Source: Ottowia flava
GTDB lineage: Bacteria > Pseudomonadota > Gammaproteobacteria > Burkholderiales > Burkholderiaceae_C
Length of the DNA stretch: 64,000 nucleotides
Direction of reading: 5' to 3'
Assembly (NCBI RefSeq): GCF_008017535.1
Contig: NZ_VRUA01000005.1
Location: forward strand, 62,001 to 126,000
Numbering within the stretch: position 1 is the first letter of the stretch; every line of letters begins with the position of its first letter. Both the position numbers and the translations under genes were made by a program. Below, piece after piece: positions 42,936-53,238 of the stretch. Below the pieces are notes generated by a model that saw only the letters and a list, made by a program, of their open reading frames with translations, did not search any database and was not told the origin of the DNA.

Positions 42936-44099
42936 TCAGGGGTTGAACAGCAGCAGGCCAAAGATCACAAACAAGGTGATGTGCATGAAGCCCTGCACCG
43001 GCGACGTGCGCTGGCCATTGAAAGTCTGCATGGACAACGCCACGGTCAGCACGAACAGCACCACCTCGACGAGCGGGATGCCCATGATGACCTGCTTGCC
43101 TGTCAGCAGCCCGATGATCAACACCGCCGGGACCGTCAGGCCCACGGTGGACACGAAGGCGCCCAGACACAGGTTGATGGCGCGCTGCATTTCGTTGTTC
43201 ATGGCCGCTTTGACCGCCGTGATGGACTCGGGCGTGAAAACGATGATGGCGATCAGCACGCCACCGACTGCTGCCGGGGCGCCCATGGCGGCGATGCCGT
43301 AGTCGGTCACCACGGCCAGAAAGTGAGCGAGCAGGACGATGGGCAGGATCAGCACCAGCAGGACGGCCGACCGCACCAGCATTGCCTTGCGGTCGATGGG
43401 GCCGCTACCCCCTTCAGCGCCGCTGGCGCTGCGGAAGGCAGCATGCCCGATGGCCATGGTGCCGGGTTCCGGCTGGATGAACAGGCGGCGGTAGCTGCTC
43501 ATCTGTTTCCACAGGAAGGCGCCGTACAGCAAGGCCGTCAGCACGCTCATGGCGATGGCTTGCGTGCGCGTGAACTCGCCGGCGCCCGAAGTGAACGTGG
43601 GCAGCACCAGCGCCGTGCCGGTCAGCAGCACGATCATCGACAGGTAGGTCACCGCGCCTTGCGCGTTGTATTCCTGGTCGCCGTTGCGCGCCGCGCCCAC
43701 CACCAGGCAGATGCCCATCACCAGATTCAGGATGATCATCATCACCGCAAAGATCGAATCGCGTCCGATGGTGGGGACCTCGGCCGGGCCGAGCAGCACC
43801 GAGGCGATCAGGATCACCTCGATGGAGACGATGGACAGGGTCAGGATCAAGGTGCCGTAAGGCTCCCCGAGCTGATGCGCCAGGTGATCGGCCTCGCGCA
43901 CCACGCCGAACGACGCGGCCAGGATGGTCACAAACAGGCCGGCGAAGACCAGGCTGGCCGTCACAGGATCGATGGGCGCGGCGAGCCAGCGGCTGCCGAA
44001 AGCGAAGAACAGTCCGACAACGGCCCAGGCACCGATCATCAGCGCCCAGGTGGAGGCCGGAATGAGCCGCTCGGAAGTGTGGGGAATTGGATTGGCCAT
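42936..44099 (-). CDS. Cation/proton antiporter, CaCA family (ChaA-like)
   Basis: This 387-residue inner-membrane protein is a Ca2+/H+ or Na+/H+ exchanger of the CaCA superfamily. The two alpha-repeats are clear. The first reads GTLILTLSIVSIEVILIASV with acidic residues, and the second GGVLIAIIVFTPESITAVKA with Glu in TPESI. An NNEMQRAINLCLGAFVSTVG segment follows. About eleven helices are expected. The start MANPIPHTSERLIPASTW at 44099 excludes a non-conserved open stretch upstream. It lies 14 bp behind a 58-residue membrane protein on the same strand. Confidence 0.9.
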   Translation of the reverse strand: MANPIPHTSERLIPASTWALMIGAWAVVGLFFAFGSRWLAAPIDPVTASLVFAGLFVTILAASFGVVREADHLAHQLGEPYGTLILTLSIVSIEVILIASVLLGPAEVPTIGRDSIFAVMMIILNLVMGICLVVGAARNGDQEYNAQGAVTYLSMIVLLTGTALVLPTFTSGAGEFTRTQAIAMSVLTALLYGAFLWKQMSSYRRLFIQPEPGTMAIGHAAFRSASGAEGGSGPIDRKAMLVRSAVLLVLILPIVLLAHFLAVVTDYGIAAMGAPAAVGGVLIAIIVFTPESITAVKAAMNNEMQRAINLCLGAFVSTVGLTVPAVLIIGLLTGKQVIMGIPLVEVVLFVLTVALSMQTFNGQRTSPVQGFMHITLFVIFGLLLFNP

Positions 44100-44113
44100 G
44101 TTGCAATCGATCT

Positions 44114-44290
44114 CTATTCGGGGGACAGGTGGACGATGGCTGCGAACAGCCCCGCCAGAATGAACGAGAAGCCGCAAAAACACCACAAGGCCTTGACGTC
44201 CCGCTCGTTGGTACCGTCGCGTGCGGCAGCCCAGGCGGTGTAAGCCAAGGCGAACGCCATGGCCAATGAACCCCAGATGAGCAGGTTCAT
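44114..44290 (-). CDS. Small two-helix membrane protein upstream of the antiporter
   Basis: I do not recognise a family. The 58-residue product begins MNLLIWGSLAMAFALAYTAW. A basic/acidic loop (ARDGTNERDVK) follows, then a second helix (WCFCGFSFILAGLFAAIVHL). Two membrane segments joined by a charged loop suggest a small regulatory or accessory subunit. It lies 14 bp upstream of the antiporter start, so the two are surely cotranscribed. GAGGGGTGCACG precedes the ATG at 44290. The function is unknown; the link with the antiporter is an inference from position. Confidence 0.65.
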   Translation of the reverse strand: MNLLIWGSLAMAFALAYTAWAAARDGTNERDVKALWCFCGFSFILAGLFAAIVHLSPE

Positions 44291-44650
44291 CGTGCACCCC
44301 TCGTGGCCATGGCCATAGCGTGAATTTGCAGGCAACAGCGATCAGTCTGCACTTCAACGCAGACCGAGTTGTGACGGGAAGGGAGAAAAAGCAGCTTGGC
44401 AGCGCAGTGCGACTGCACCAGGAATCGGTCCATGAAACCTCAGTTCACAGGGCCGTCCCCAAAAGGATGAACCGCACCCAGGTCGTCCGAGGCCGGTCTC
44501 GCCATGCGGTGGCGAGTCGCCGGATTCTACGACGACTGCGCAGCTCGCCGGAACTCAAGCGCCCAGACGCGGCTCGCCCGTGCAGGATCGCCAGCCTGCC
44601 CGACCTTGGTCAGACCCCGCTTGACCCAAGACACAAACAATCGCACGAAA
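44291..44650. other. Intergenic region between the antiporter operon and groES
   Basis: I see no convincing gene. It should hold the antiporter operon promoter. Plus-strand open frames here show no recognisable product. Confidence 0.55.
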
Positions 44651-44653
44651 GCG

Positions 44654-44682
44654 CTTGAAACACGCGGGTTCGCCCTTATGAT
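44654..44682 (+). promoter_or_regulatory. groESL promoter, overlapping sigma-32 and sigma-70 elements
   Basis: CTTGAAA (44654-44660), then 12 bp, then CCCTTAT (44673-44679) resembles a sigma-32 promoter. The same place reads TTGAAA-N16-TATGAT, a good sigma-70 promoter whose -10 runs into the CIRCE element. Confidence 0.75.
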
Positions 44683-44708
44683 TAGCACTCGTTGGAGTTG
44701 AGTGCTAA
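44682..44708. promoter_or_regulatory. CIRCE element (HrcA operator) of groESL
   Basis: TTAGCACTC (44682-44690), nine bases, then GAGTGCTAA (44700-44708): a perfect CIRCE inverted repeat. HrcA is expected to repress groESL here. Confidence 0.97.
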
Positions 44709-44807
44709 CACGCGCCGACCGCCATCGCATCCGGATCGATTCCGCTGGGCCTTCAGGGTCCGGCGAAGCGACATAAACCGTTGTACTTCAACCATTTAGG
44801 AGCCTCC

Positions 44808-45098
44808 ATGAAACTGCGCCCTCTCGCCGACCGCGTGATCGTCAAGCGCCTCGAGAACGAAACCAAGACCGCCTCTGGCATCGTGATCCCTGACAACGCG
44901 GCCGAGAAGCCGGATCAGGGCGAAATCCTGGCCGTGGGCCCGGGCAAGATGGACGACGACGGTGATCGTCTGCCGATGAACGTGAAAGTGGGCGACCGCG
45001 TGCTGTTCGGCAAGTACAGCGGCCAGACCGTCAAGGTCGATGGCGAAGAGCTGCTGGTGATGAAGGAAGACGACCTGTTCGCAGTCGTCGAAAAGTAA
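44808..45098 (+). CDS. groES: Co-chaperonin GroES
   Basis: GroES is the heptameric lid of the GroEL folding chamber. The 96-residue protein starts [20 protein letters not shown]. The mobile loop [30 protein letters not shown] and the conserved C-terminal [18 protein letters not shown] are present. A TTAGGAG ribosome site precedes the ATG at 44808. Expression is controlled by the CIRCE element and a heat-shock promoter about 100-150 bp upstream. The gap to groEL is 182 bp, longer than usual, and holds hairpins and a family-1 repeat. Confidence 0.98.
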   Translation: MKLRPLADRVIVKRLENETKTASGIVIPDNAAEKPDQGEILAVGPGKMDDDGDRLPMNVKVGDRVLFGKYSGQTVKVDGEELLVMKEDDLFAVVEK

Positions 45099-45163
45099 AT
45101 CACGCAGTGATTTGCTTTCGTCGCAGGCTCACTTGGTGCAACCAAGTTAAGGGCTGAAAGCCC
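45097..45163 (+). other. Triple hairpin at the start of the groES-groEL spacer
   Basis: Three perfect hairpins follow each other. AAATCAC/GTGATTT has loop GCA (45097-45113), ACTTGGT/ACCAAGT has loop GCA (45131-45147), and GGGCT/AGCCC has loop GAA (45151-45163). The first overlaps the groES stop codon. No T run follows, so this is not a standard terminator; mRNA processing or stability is possible. Confidence 0.55.
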
Positions 45164-45195
45164 GGCCGAAGACAGAAGTAATTCTTCCCGCCCAT

Positions 45196-46933
<1,738 letters not shown>

Positions 46934-46961
46934 GCCAGCCCCTGCTCCAGCCAGAGCAGAC

Positions 46962-46997
46962 AAAGCCCCGCAGGTTCGTAGCCTGCGGGGCTTTTTT
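46962..46997 (+). terminator. Rho-independent terminator of groESL
   Basis: AAAGCCCCGCAGG pairs perfectly with CCTGCGGGGCTTT across a TTCGTAG loop and continues into a T run. Confidence 0.96.
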
Positions 46998-47063
46998 ACT
47001 TCTTATTCGATAGCTGGCAGCGCTTTCTGGATAAGGGCTTATGCCACTTTTTATTCTGAATTT
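46998..47063 (+). repeat. Family-1 dispersed repeat, copy R13
   Basis: Reads ACTTCTTATTCG, ATAGCTGGCAGCGCTTTCTG, GATAAGGGCTTATGCCAC, TTTTTATTCTGAA. It directly follows the groESL terminator. Confidence 0.8.
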
Positions 47064-47087
47064 CGGAGTTCTATCAAAAGCATATAG

Positions 47088-47112
47088 AATGCGACTCCTT
47101 CTCATTTGCATT
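47088..47112. promoter_or_regulatory. Possible Fur box upstream of the iron-uptake operon
   Basis: AATGCGACTCC-TTCTCATTTGCATT resembles the AATGnGAAT/ATTCTCATT style of Fur sites, but the left half is weak. A TATAGA -10-like box overlaps its left edge. Confidence 0.4.
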
Positions 47113-47122
47113 CGTGATTTTG

Positions 47123-47386
47123 ATGGCACTCGGACTGCTTTTCTCTGCCGCTGCGGGCTGGTTTTTCCTGTCGGCCACGCCCCGCGCTGAAGGGCCGTTG
47201 CGCGGCTGGCGCGGCACGGCGCTGGGCCTGATCGCCGCGGCGCTGGCGGTCTGGCCGCTGCGCGCCGCCGGTGCTGGTCTGGCCGAAGCCGTGGCCGAGG
47301 TGCTGGCGATGGCGATCCTGGTCGTCCCTGGCTGGAGCTACCTGCGGGCACGCCGCCGACGAATGGCCGCGAGCGCCGCCCGATGA
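47123..47386 (+). CDS. Small membrane protein of the iron-uptake operon (DUF3325-like, tentative)
   Basis: This is an 87-residue membrane protein. It begins MALGLLFSAAAGWFFLSATP, has a second helix RGTALGLIAAALAVWPLRA, a third LAEAVAEVLAMAILVVPGWS, and a basic tail. Small proteins of this sort (DUF3325 or DUF3649) commonly accompany PepSY-domain proteins and ferric-siderophore receptors. The order and topology fit, but I cannot assign the family with certainty. The ATG at 47123 is preferred over GTG 47114. Its stop overlaps the next gene (ATGA). A Fur-like site lies just upstream. Confidence 0.7.
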   Translation: MALGLLFSAAAGWFFLSATPRAEGPLRGWRGTALGLIAAALAVWPLRAAGAGLAEAVAEVLAMAILVVPGWSYLRARRRRMAASAAR

Positions 47387-47673
47387 CCCGCGCGCGCACC
47401 CACGCGGCGGCGCCACGCCATCTGCTTTTCAAGGGCCTGACCGGCTTGCTGCTGGGCTTTCCGCTGGCGCTGTGGCTCAGCTGGCTGCTGATGTACGGCG
47501 GCGCCCTGGCTGGCCCCATGCCGGTGCGCGATCAGCTGGCGATGTGGCTGGCGGTCGGCCTGTGGGGTGCGGCCCCGTGCGTGGCCTTTCTGGCGCGCAG
47601 CCGGCGCCAGTGCATCGTGCTTTTCCTGCTGGCCAACCTGGCCGCCCTGCTGGCGTGGAAGCTGCTGCAATGA
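47383..47673 (+). CDS. Small membrane protein of the iron-uptake operon (DUF3649-like, tentative)
   Basis: This 96-residue protein has three hydrophobic segments: LLLGFPLALWLSWLLMYGGA, MWLAVGLWGAAPCVAFLA and CIVLFLLANLAALLAWKLL. A basic N-terminus (MTRARTHAAAPRH) points inward. Related small proteins are annotated as iron-uptake accessory proteins in Pseudomonas and Burkholderiales. Start and stop both overlap neighbours by 4 bp (ATGA), so it is fully coupled to the upstream small protein and the PepSY gene. Family assignment is tentative. Confidence 0.72.
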   Translation: MTRARTHAAAPRHLLFKGLTGLLLGFPLALWLSWLLMYGGALAGPMPVRDQLAMWLAVGLWGAAPCVAFLARSRRQCIVLFLLANLAALLAWKLLQ

Positions 47674-49211
47674 AGACGCAGACCGTCAAGGACTACCTCG
47701 CCGTCCACACCTGGGTGGGCATCGTCTGCGGCCTGATGCTGTTCATCGCCTTCTATGCCGGCGCGTTCTCCATGCTGGAGGCGGACATCACGCGCTGGAC
47801 GCAGCCCCCGGCGCCGCCTTCCAGTCAGCTCAGCGACGACGCAGACGCGCTGGCCGCCGCCTACCTGGATACCCACCCCGACGCCAAGGGCCGGGTCCGG
47901 TTGCGCTGGGCCGGGCCCGACAATGCGCAACCCGCGCTGGCGCACGTTCCGCGCGGCGCCGACCCGGTGTGGTGGCAGCTTGGCCGCGATGGCCAGTTGC
48001 GCCGCATGGACAGCATGCCGCGCGACAGCCACACCAGCGGCAACTTCGTCGACTACCTGCACCGCAAGGGCGGCCTGCCGATTTCGCTGGAGGTGGCCGA
48101 GCCCATCATCGGGCTGGTCTCGCTGGCCTACGGGCTGGCGCTGGTCTCGGGCATCGTGGTGTTGCTGCCCTCGCTGGTGAAGGACCTTTTCTACCTGCGG
48201 CTTGGCGCCAACCTCAAGCGCATGTGGCTGGACGTGCACAACCTGCTGGGCGTGACCAGCCTGCCGTTCCACCTGGTGATCGCCCTCAGCGCTGCCGTGT
48301 TCGGCCTGCACGATCTGGTGTACGACGCACAGGACAAGCTGGTCTACCAAAACGGCCTGCGCGCCACGGTGGCCCGCGAGAGCGTGCCAGCGCCCAAAGT
48401 GGCGCGCACCGACTGGTTGCCGCCCAGCGCTATTCGCCAGCGCGTGCAGGCGCAGGTGCCGCACTTTCAGCCGAGCACGATGGACTGGGTGACGCGCCCG
48501 GACGGCGTGACCGTGGGGGTGGTCAACGGGGTCGACGAACGCCACTTCCAGCGCGGCTCCCGCTTTGGTCTGGCCTTCGTGAACCTGGGCACGGGCGAAA
48601 TCTACGACCGCTCCTACCTGCCCGGCACCTCGGGCCCTGCGGGCAGCGCGCTGCTGGCCAGCCTGTTCGCGCTGCATTTCGGCAGCTTCGGCGGAGATCC
48701 GGTGCGCATCCTGTATGTGCTGCTGGGGCTGTCGGGGGCGCTGCTGTTCTACACCGGCAACCTGCTGTGGATCGAGAGCCGCACCCGGCGCGCACGCGGC
48801 GCGCACGCCGACGCGGCGGTGCGCCCGCGCCATGTGCGCGTGGTCTCGGCGCTCACCGTGGGCGTGTGCCTGGGTTGCGCCGCGGCCCTGCCCGCCACGC
48901 TGGCGCTGGCCCGCTGGCTGGCACCGGCGCTGGGCGATCTCGATGCGCTGCACCAGGGGACGTACTACGCGATCTTCACCGGCTGCGTCGCCTGGGCGCT
49001 GTGGCGCGGTACGGCGCGCGCATCGGCCGGCCTGTTGGGCTTCACGGCGGTCTGCAATGCACTGGTGCCGCTATCGGCGCTGCTGGCCCCCAGCCCGGAC
49101 GGCCTGCTGCTGGGCGTGCTGTGCGCGGCGCTGGCGCTGTTCTTCGCCTGGCTGGGCTGGCGCCAGAGCGCCGCCGCGTCGCGCGTTGCGGCGCTGCCAT
49201 CCCTGCCCTGA
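47670..49211 (+). CDS. PepSY-associated TM-helix domain protein (iron-regulated membrane protein)
   Basis: This is an inner-membrane protein of the PepSY_TM (PiuB-like) family, proposed to act as a reductase or accessory in ferric-siderophore uptake. The 513-residue protein begins VKDYLAVHTWVGIVCGLMLF, where the family-typical His lies in helix 1. A periplasmic PepSY region follows, then RMWLDVHNLLGVTSLPFHLV with conserved His residues suited to heme or metal, and a late LFYTGNLLWIESRTRRAR. Further helices end the protein. It overlaps the upstream gene (ATGA) and precedes the TonB-dependent receptor. Confidence 0.9.
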   Translation: MKTQTVKDYLAVHTWVGIVCGLMLFIAFYAGAFSMLEADITRWTQPPAPPSSQLSDDADALAAAYLDTHPDAKGRVRLRWAGPDNAQPALAHVPRGADPVWWQLGRDGQLRRMDSMPRDSHTSGNFVDYLHRKGGLPISLEVAEPIIGLVSLAYGLALVSGIVVLLPSLVKDLFYLRLGANLKRMWLDVHNLLGVTSLPFHLVIALSAAVFGLHDLVYDAQDKLVYQNGLRATVARESVPAPKVARTDWLPPSAIRQRVQAQVPHFQPSTMDWVTRPDGVTVGVVNGVDERHFQRGSRFGLAFVNLGTGEIYDRSYLPGTSGPAGSALLASLFALHFGSFGGDPVRILYVLLGLSGALLFYTGNLLWIESRTRRARGAHADAAVRPRHVRVVSALTVGVCLGCAAALPATLALARWLAPALGDLDALHQGTYYAIFTGCVAWALWRGTARASAGLLGFTAVCNALVPLSALLAPSPDGLLLGVLCAALALFFAWLGWRQSAAASRVAALPSLP

Positions 49212-49225
49212 TGCGCCCCGACAAC

Positions 49226-49291
49226 ACTATGAATTTTCTAGCATCCTGCGCAGTTTCTATGGGGCTCAAACCCCTATCCAATCACTGAAAT
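49226..49291 (+). repeat. Family-1 dispersed repeat, copy R14
   Basis: Reads ACTATGAATTTTCTAGCATC, CTGCGCAGTTTCTATGGGGC, TCAAACCCCTATCC. The right-hand hairpin here is GGGG-CTCAAA-CCCC. It lies between the PepSY gene and the receptor. Confidence 0.8.
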
Positions 49292-49340
49292 GCAAGCGGA
49301 TACCCGCGGACGAGCACGGATATTCGTTGCTATTTGTATA

Positions 49341-49359
49341 TTGATTACGAATCATTGTC
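49341..49359. promoter_or_regulatory. Fur box upstream of the TonB-dependent receptor
   Basis: TTGATTACG-AATCATTGTC matches the Fur consensus in nine of ten positions of its right half. It lies about 35 bp before the receptor ATG, in A/T-rich sequence. Confidence 0.6.
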
Positions 49360-49393
49360 ATTTGTATTTACTAAGCTCCTGAAAGCCTTTTCC

Positions 49394-51586
49394 ATGCACA
49401 GACCTCACCGTACCGCTCGGCTCACCCCCATCGCCCTCGCGCTGATCGGCCTGGCCACTTCCGTGGCCGCGCAAACCACGGCAGCGCCCGCCACCAAGCC
49501 TGATGCGCCTGCGTCGGCCAGCCCTGCGGCCGCTGCGCCGACGCCTGTCGCCGGCACGCTGGACGAAGTCACCATCCGCAGCACCTACGAGCGTGAGGAC
49601 CTGCCGCGCCTGGCCCCAGGCAATAAGGCCGCCTCGGGCGCGCGGCTGGGCATTCTGGGCGCCACGTCAATCATGGAAGCGCCGGTGCATGTCAACGCGT
49701 ACACGCGGGAGTTGGCCGAGGATTGGTCGGCGCTGACGCTGCAGGACGTGCTGGAAAACGATTCGGCGGTGGTCTTCACCACCAACAAGAACCACATGCT
49801 GCAGAACTTCAACCTGCGCGGCCTCGACATGGGCGCGCAGGACATCGCCACCAACGGCCTGTACGGCATCGCCCCGGCCAACTCGGTGCCGATCGAGATG
49901 TTCGAGCGCGTCGAGGTGCTGCGCGGCCCCAACGTGCTGCTGTCCGGCATGCCGCCGGGCACCAGCGTGGCCGGTACTGTGAACATGGTGACCAAGCGCG
50001 CGCTGGGCAAGCCGATCGCCGACCTGACGGTGACCTACGGCACGCACTCCTACGGCCAGGCTCACGCCGACCTGGCGCGCCGTTTCGGGCAGGATCAGCG
50101 CCTGGGCCTGCGCTTCAACGGTGTCTACGGCACCGGCGAACTCGGTGCCAGAGACGAGAAACAGACGCGCCGCGTGGGCGCACTGGGGCTGGACTATCTG
50201 GGCGACCGGGCGCGCTTCTCGCTGGACGTCTACAACAGCGTCAACAAGATCGACAACGGCAGCCCCGGCATGTTCAACTTCCTGGGCAACGCCAACATCC
50301 GCGGCGTCGGCGTGCTGCTCGATCCGCCGCGCGGCGACACCAACATGTTCCGCGGCACGCACGGCAAGTACGACAACAGCGGCGTGCTGGCGCGCGGCGA
50401 GTTCGACTTCAATGAGAACTGGCAGGGTTACGTCGCCTTCGGCGCGGGCGAAGCCGAAGGCCGCGGGCTGATGTTCGGCACCCGCGCTTTCGTCACCGGG
50501 CCGGACGGCGCCACGCGCGGCGCCATCTACCACGTTGACACCCGCTCCAAACGCCAGACCGCCGAGGTCGGCGTCATCGGCAAGTTCACCACCGGCAGCG
50601 TGAAGCACCGGGCACAGTTGTCGGCCAACATCCTGAAGATGAAGGAAGGCACCAACAACACGCCGTGCAACTACTGCTACACCACCAACATGTACGACCC
50701 GGTCACGCCGGTGTTCCCCAACGCGCCCGTTTGGAACGGCTTTGACAACGCCAGCGTCAAGGTCAACAACGACTTCCGCTCGGTCGCCCTGGCCGACACC
50801 ATGAGCTTTGCGGGCGACAAGGTGCTGCTCACGCTGGGCCTGCGCCACCAGAGCATCAAGCAGTCCTGGACCCATTACAGCAAGAGCCGCATTTCGCCCA
50901 TGGTCGGCGCCGTGGTGCGCCCCTGGGGCGACGGCGTGGCGCTATTCGGCAACTACACCGAAGGCATGGAGCCCGGCCAGGTGGTTGGCGTGGGCTTTGC
51001 CAACGCCGGCGACGTGATGGGCCCGCGCGTGACGAAACAGGCCGAAGTCGGCGTGAAGGTGCAGACCGGCCAGCTCACCCACACCTTCAGCGCGTACGAG
51101 ATCCGCCGCCCGTCCTTCATCACCAACAGCAGCAACCAGCTGGTTGACGACGGGCTGCAGCGCCTGCGCGGCGTGGAATGGAGCGTGTACGGCAAATTGC
51201 TGCCCAGCCTGTCGGTGCTCGGCGGTGTGACGCACCTGAAGTCGGTGCAGCGCAACACCGGCAAGACCACCTACGGCACCCCTGCCCTGCGCGCGCGCAT
51301 CGGGCTGGACTGGGAAACGCCGCTGCAGGGTCTGACCCTGGGCGGGCGCGTGCACTACACCGGCAAGCAGTGGGCCGATTCAGGCAACCGCATGCGCGTG
51401 CCCGCCTGGAAGCGATTCGATCTGATGGCCAGCTACGCCACCAAGGTCGCCAGCCTGCCGGTGCGCCTGAACGCCAGCGTGGAAAACGTGGCCGACAAGA
51501 AGTACTGGATCGGCACCTTTGGCGACGGCTTCCTGATGCCCGGCGCCCCGCGTACCTTCCGCGTGTCGGCGACGATGTCGTTCTGA
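49394..51586 (+). CDS. TonB-dependent siderophore receptor
   Basis: This outer-membrane receptor imports ferric siderophores with energy from TonB. The 730-residue protein has a signal peptide (LTPIALALIGLATSVAAQ). A Pro/Ala-rich stretch and the TonB box region (GTLDEVTIRS) follow. The plug domain carries LTLQDVLENDSAVVF, NFNLRGLDMG, RVEVLRGPNVLLSGMPPGTS and AGTVNMVTKRA. The 22-strand barrel ends with the C-terminal Phe of VSATMSF. The final NASVENVADKKYWIGTFGDG is typical of the FhuE/FoxA/hydroxamate receptor group. The ATG at 49394 is chosen because the earlier ORF start lacks a signal peptide. It is probably Fur-regulated. Confidence 0.93.
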   Translation: MHRPHRTARLTPIALALIGLATSVAAQTTAAPATKPDAPASASPAAAAPTPVAGTLDEVTIRSTYEREDLPRLAPGNKAASGARLGILGATSIMEAPVHVNAYTRELAEDWSALTLQDVLENDSAVVFTTNKNHMLQNFNLRGLDMGAQDIATNGLYGIAPANSVPIEMFERVEVLRGPNVLLSGMPPGTSVAGTVNMVTKRALGKPIADLTVTYGTHSYGQAHADLARRFGQDQRLGLRFNGVYGTGELGARDEKQTRRVGALGLDYLGDRARFSLDVYNSVNKIDNGSPGMFNFLGNANIRGVGVLLDPPRGDTNMFRGTHGKYDNSGVLARGEFDFNENWQGYVAFGAGEAEGRGLMFGTRAFVTGPDGATRGAIYHVDTRSKRQTAEVGVIGKFTTGSVKHRAQLSANILKMKEGTNNTPCNYCYTTNMYDPVTPVFPNAPVWNGFDNASVKVNNDFRSVALADTMSFAGDKVLLTLGLRHQSIKQSWTHYSKSRISPMVGAVVRPWGDGVALFGNYTEGMEPGQVVGVGFANAGDVMGPRVTKQAEVGVKVQTGQLTHTFSAYEIRRPSFITNSSNQLVDDGLQRLRGVEWSVYGKLLPSLSVLGGVTHLKSVQRNTGKTTYGTPALRARIGLDWETPLQGLTLGGRVHYTGKQWADSGNRMRVPAWKRFDLMASYATKVASLPVRLNASVENVADKKYWIGTFGDGFLMPGAPRTFRVSATMSF

Positions 51587-51630
51587 GCGGCAGCGCCCGC
51601 CGGGCGCGAGGTTTCCTTGCGCGCGCGGAT

Positions 51631-53238
51631 TCAGGCGCCGCGCAACCGCCCAACCAGCGCGGCGGTGGAGGCGTCCAGCGCCTCGGGGTTGCCATCGGCC
51701 AAGGCAGCCTCGATCTCCCCGGCGTGGCGCTTGCCCAGCTCCACGCCCCACTGATCGAAGCTGTTGAGGCCCCACAGCGAGCCCAGCGCGAAGGTGCGGT
51801 GCTCGTACAGGGCCAGCAGCGCGCCGATGCTGCGCGGCGACTGGTCGGGCAGCAGCAGCACGGTGGACGGGCGGTTGCCAGGGAAGTGCCGCTCGGGCGC
51901 ATCGCCTTCCTGGCCCATCATCAGCGCGCGCGCCTGTGCCAGCGCATTGGCCAACAGCTTGCGGTGGTGCTCGGGCAGATCGTGCGCCGCTTGCGCTGTC
52001 AGCACGAATTCGACCGGCACCACATCGCTGCCCTGGTGCAGGGCCTGAAAGAAGGCGTGCTGGCCGTTGCTGCCGACCTGGCCCCAGGTGCTGGCGGCGC
52101 TGGCCACGCGCAGCGCGCGGCCCTGCAGATCGACCCGCTTGCCGTTGCTTTCCATCTCCAGCTGCTGCAGGTACGCCGGCAGCGCGCGCAGCCCATGCAC
52201 GTAGGGCACGACGCAGCGGCTCGCAAAGTGCAGGTGGTTGCGGTACCAGAGGTCGAGCAGCGCCAGCTGCACCGGCAGGTTGCGCGCCAGCGGCGTCTGC
52301 ACGAAGTGCTGGTCCATCGCGTGGGCACCGGCCAGCAGCTCTTCAAAACCCTGGCGCCCGGCCGCAATGGCAATCGACAGGCCGACCGGCGACCACAGCG
52401 AGTAGCGCCCGCCCACGCCTTCGTCAAACGTCAGGCAATGCTCGATGCCGAAGTCGCGCGCCGCTGCCGCGTTGGCGCTGAGGGCGACGAAGTGCCGCGC
52501 CACGTCCTGCCCGCCGTTCGCCAGAAACCAGTCGCGCGCCGACAGCGCGTTGCGCATGGTTTCGGCGGTGCCGAAGCTCTTGGACGCGACCAGAAACAGT
52601 GTGTGGGCCGGCTGCAGGCGCGGCAGCAGCGCGGCCAACTCGTGCCCGTCCATGTTGGCCACGAAGTGCACGCGCGGCCCGCTGGTCGCGCCGGCGGCGT
52701 GCAAGGCCTGCACCACCATGCGCGGCCCCAGGTCGGAGCCGCCAATGCCGATGTTGACCACGTCGGTCACCGCAGCATCGGCGCGCACGGCATCGGCCAG
52801 CATGAGCATCGTGGCCCGCCATTGCGCTATGCTTTGAATAGCTGGTTGCGCAGACTGCTCTAGGGCTAAGGCCGGATTTCTCCATTCAACATGGCTGACC
52901 GCACGGTCCTCGGACACATTGATGGGCGCACCGGCGAACAGCGCGTCCCGGTGGGCGGCCAGGCCACATTCCTCGGCCAGTTGCGTCAGCAGGCGCTGGG
53001 CGGTGTCGTCGATCAGGTTCTTGGACAGGTCGGCCCACAGCTGTGGCGCCTCAAAGCTGAACTTGGCTGCACGATCGCCTTGGTCGGCGAATGCGCGGCG
53101 CAGGTCGAAGCTGTCCGCGCCGCCACCAAATGCGCGGACGGCATGGGTCGCCAGCGCCGGCCAACTGGGCGCCTCGTCGGCGCGCGGACGGGTCTGCCAG
53201 CCGGCAGGGGCCATCGGGGCCTTCATGTCGCGCTTCAC
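51631..53238 (-). CDS. pgi: Glucose-6-phosphate isomerase
   Basis: Pgi interconverts glucose-6-phosphate and fructose-6-phosphate. The 535-residue protein has [16 protein letters not shown] binding ([17 protein letters not shown]), [39 protein letters not shown], the catalytic [11 protein letters not shown], the His in [20 protein letters not shown], and the Lys region [12 protein letters not shown]. Residues ~116-137 ([16 protein letters not shown] region) are encoded by family-1 repeat R15, near the normally variable N-terminal domain. The GTG at 53238 overlaps the tal stop (GTGA); ATG 53226 is an alternative. Together with tal it links glycolysis and the pentose phosphate pathway. Confidence 0.96.
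   Translation of the reverse strand: MKRDMKAPMAPAGWQTRPRADEAPSWPALATHAVRAFGGGADSFDLRRAFADQGDRAAKFSFEAPQLWADLSKNLIDDTAQRLLTQLAEECGLAAHRDALFAGAPINVSEDRAVSHVEWRNPALALEQSAQPAIQSIAQWRATMLMLADAVRADAAVTDVVNIGIGGSDLGPRMVVQALHAAGATSGPRVHFVANMDGHELAALLPRLQPAHTLFLVASKSFGTAETMRNALSARDWFLANGGQDVARHFVALSANAAAARDFGIEHCLTFDEGVGGRYSLWSPVGLSIAIAAGRQGFEELLAGAHAMDQHFVQTPLARNLPVQLALLDLWYRNHLHFASRCVVPYVHGLRALPAYLQQLEMESNGKRVDLQGRALRVASAASTWGQVGSNGQHAFFQALHQGSDVVPVEFVLTAQAAHDLPEHHRKLLANALAQARALMMGQEGDAPERHFPGNRPSTVLLLPDQSPRSIGALLALYEHRTFALGSLWGLNSFDQWGVELGKRHAGEIEAALADGNPEALDASTAALVGRLRGA
52826..52890 (+). repeat. Family-1 dispersed repeat, copy R15, inside pgi
   Basis: Reads GCTATGCTTTGAATAGCTGG, TTGCGCAGACTGCTCTAGGG, CTAAGGCCGGATTTCTCC, ATTCAAC. 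It is antisense to pgi and translated in frame. Confidence 0.88.

Noticed and set aside
44320..44658. A 112-codon plus-strand ORF upstream of groES
   Set aside because: No ribosome site, homology or domain; composition is that of random G+C-rich sequence.
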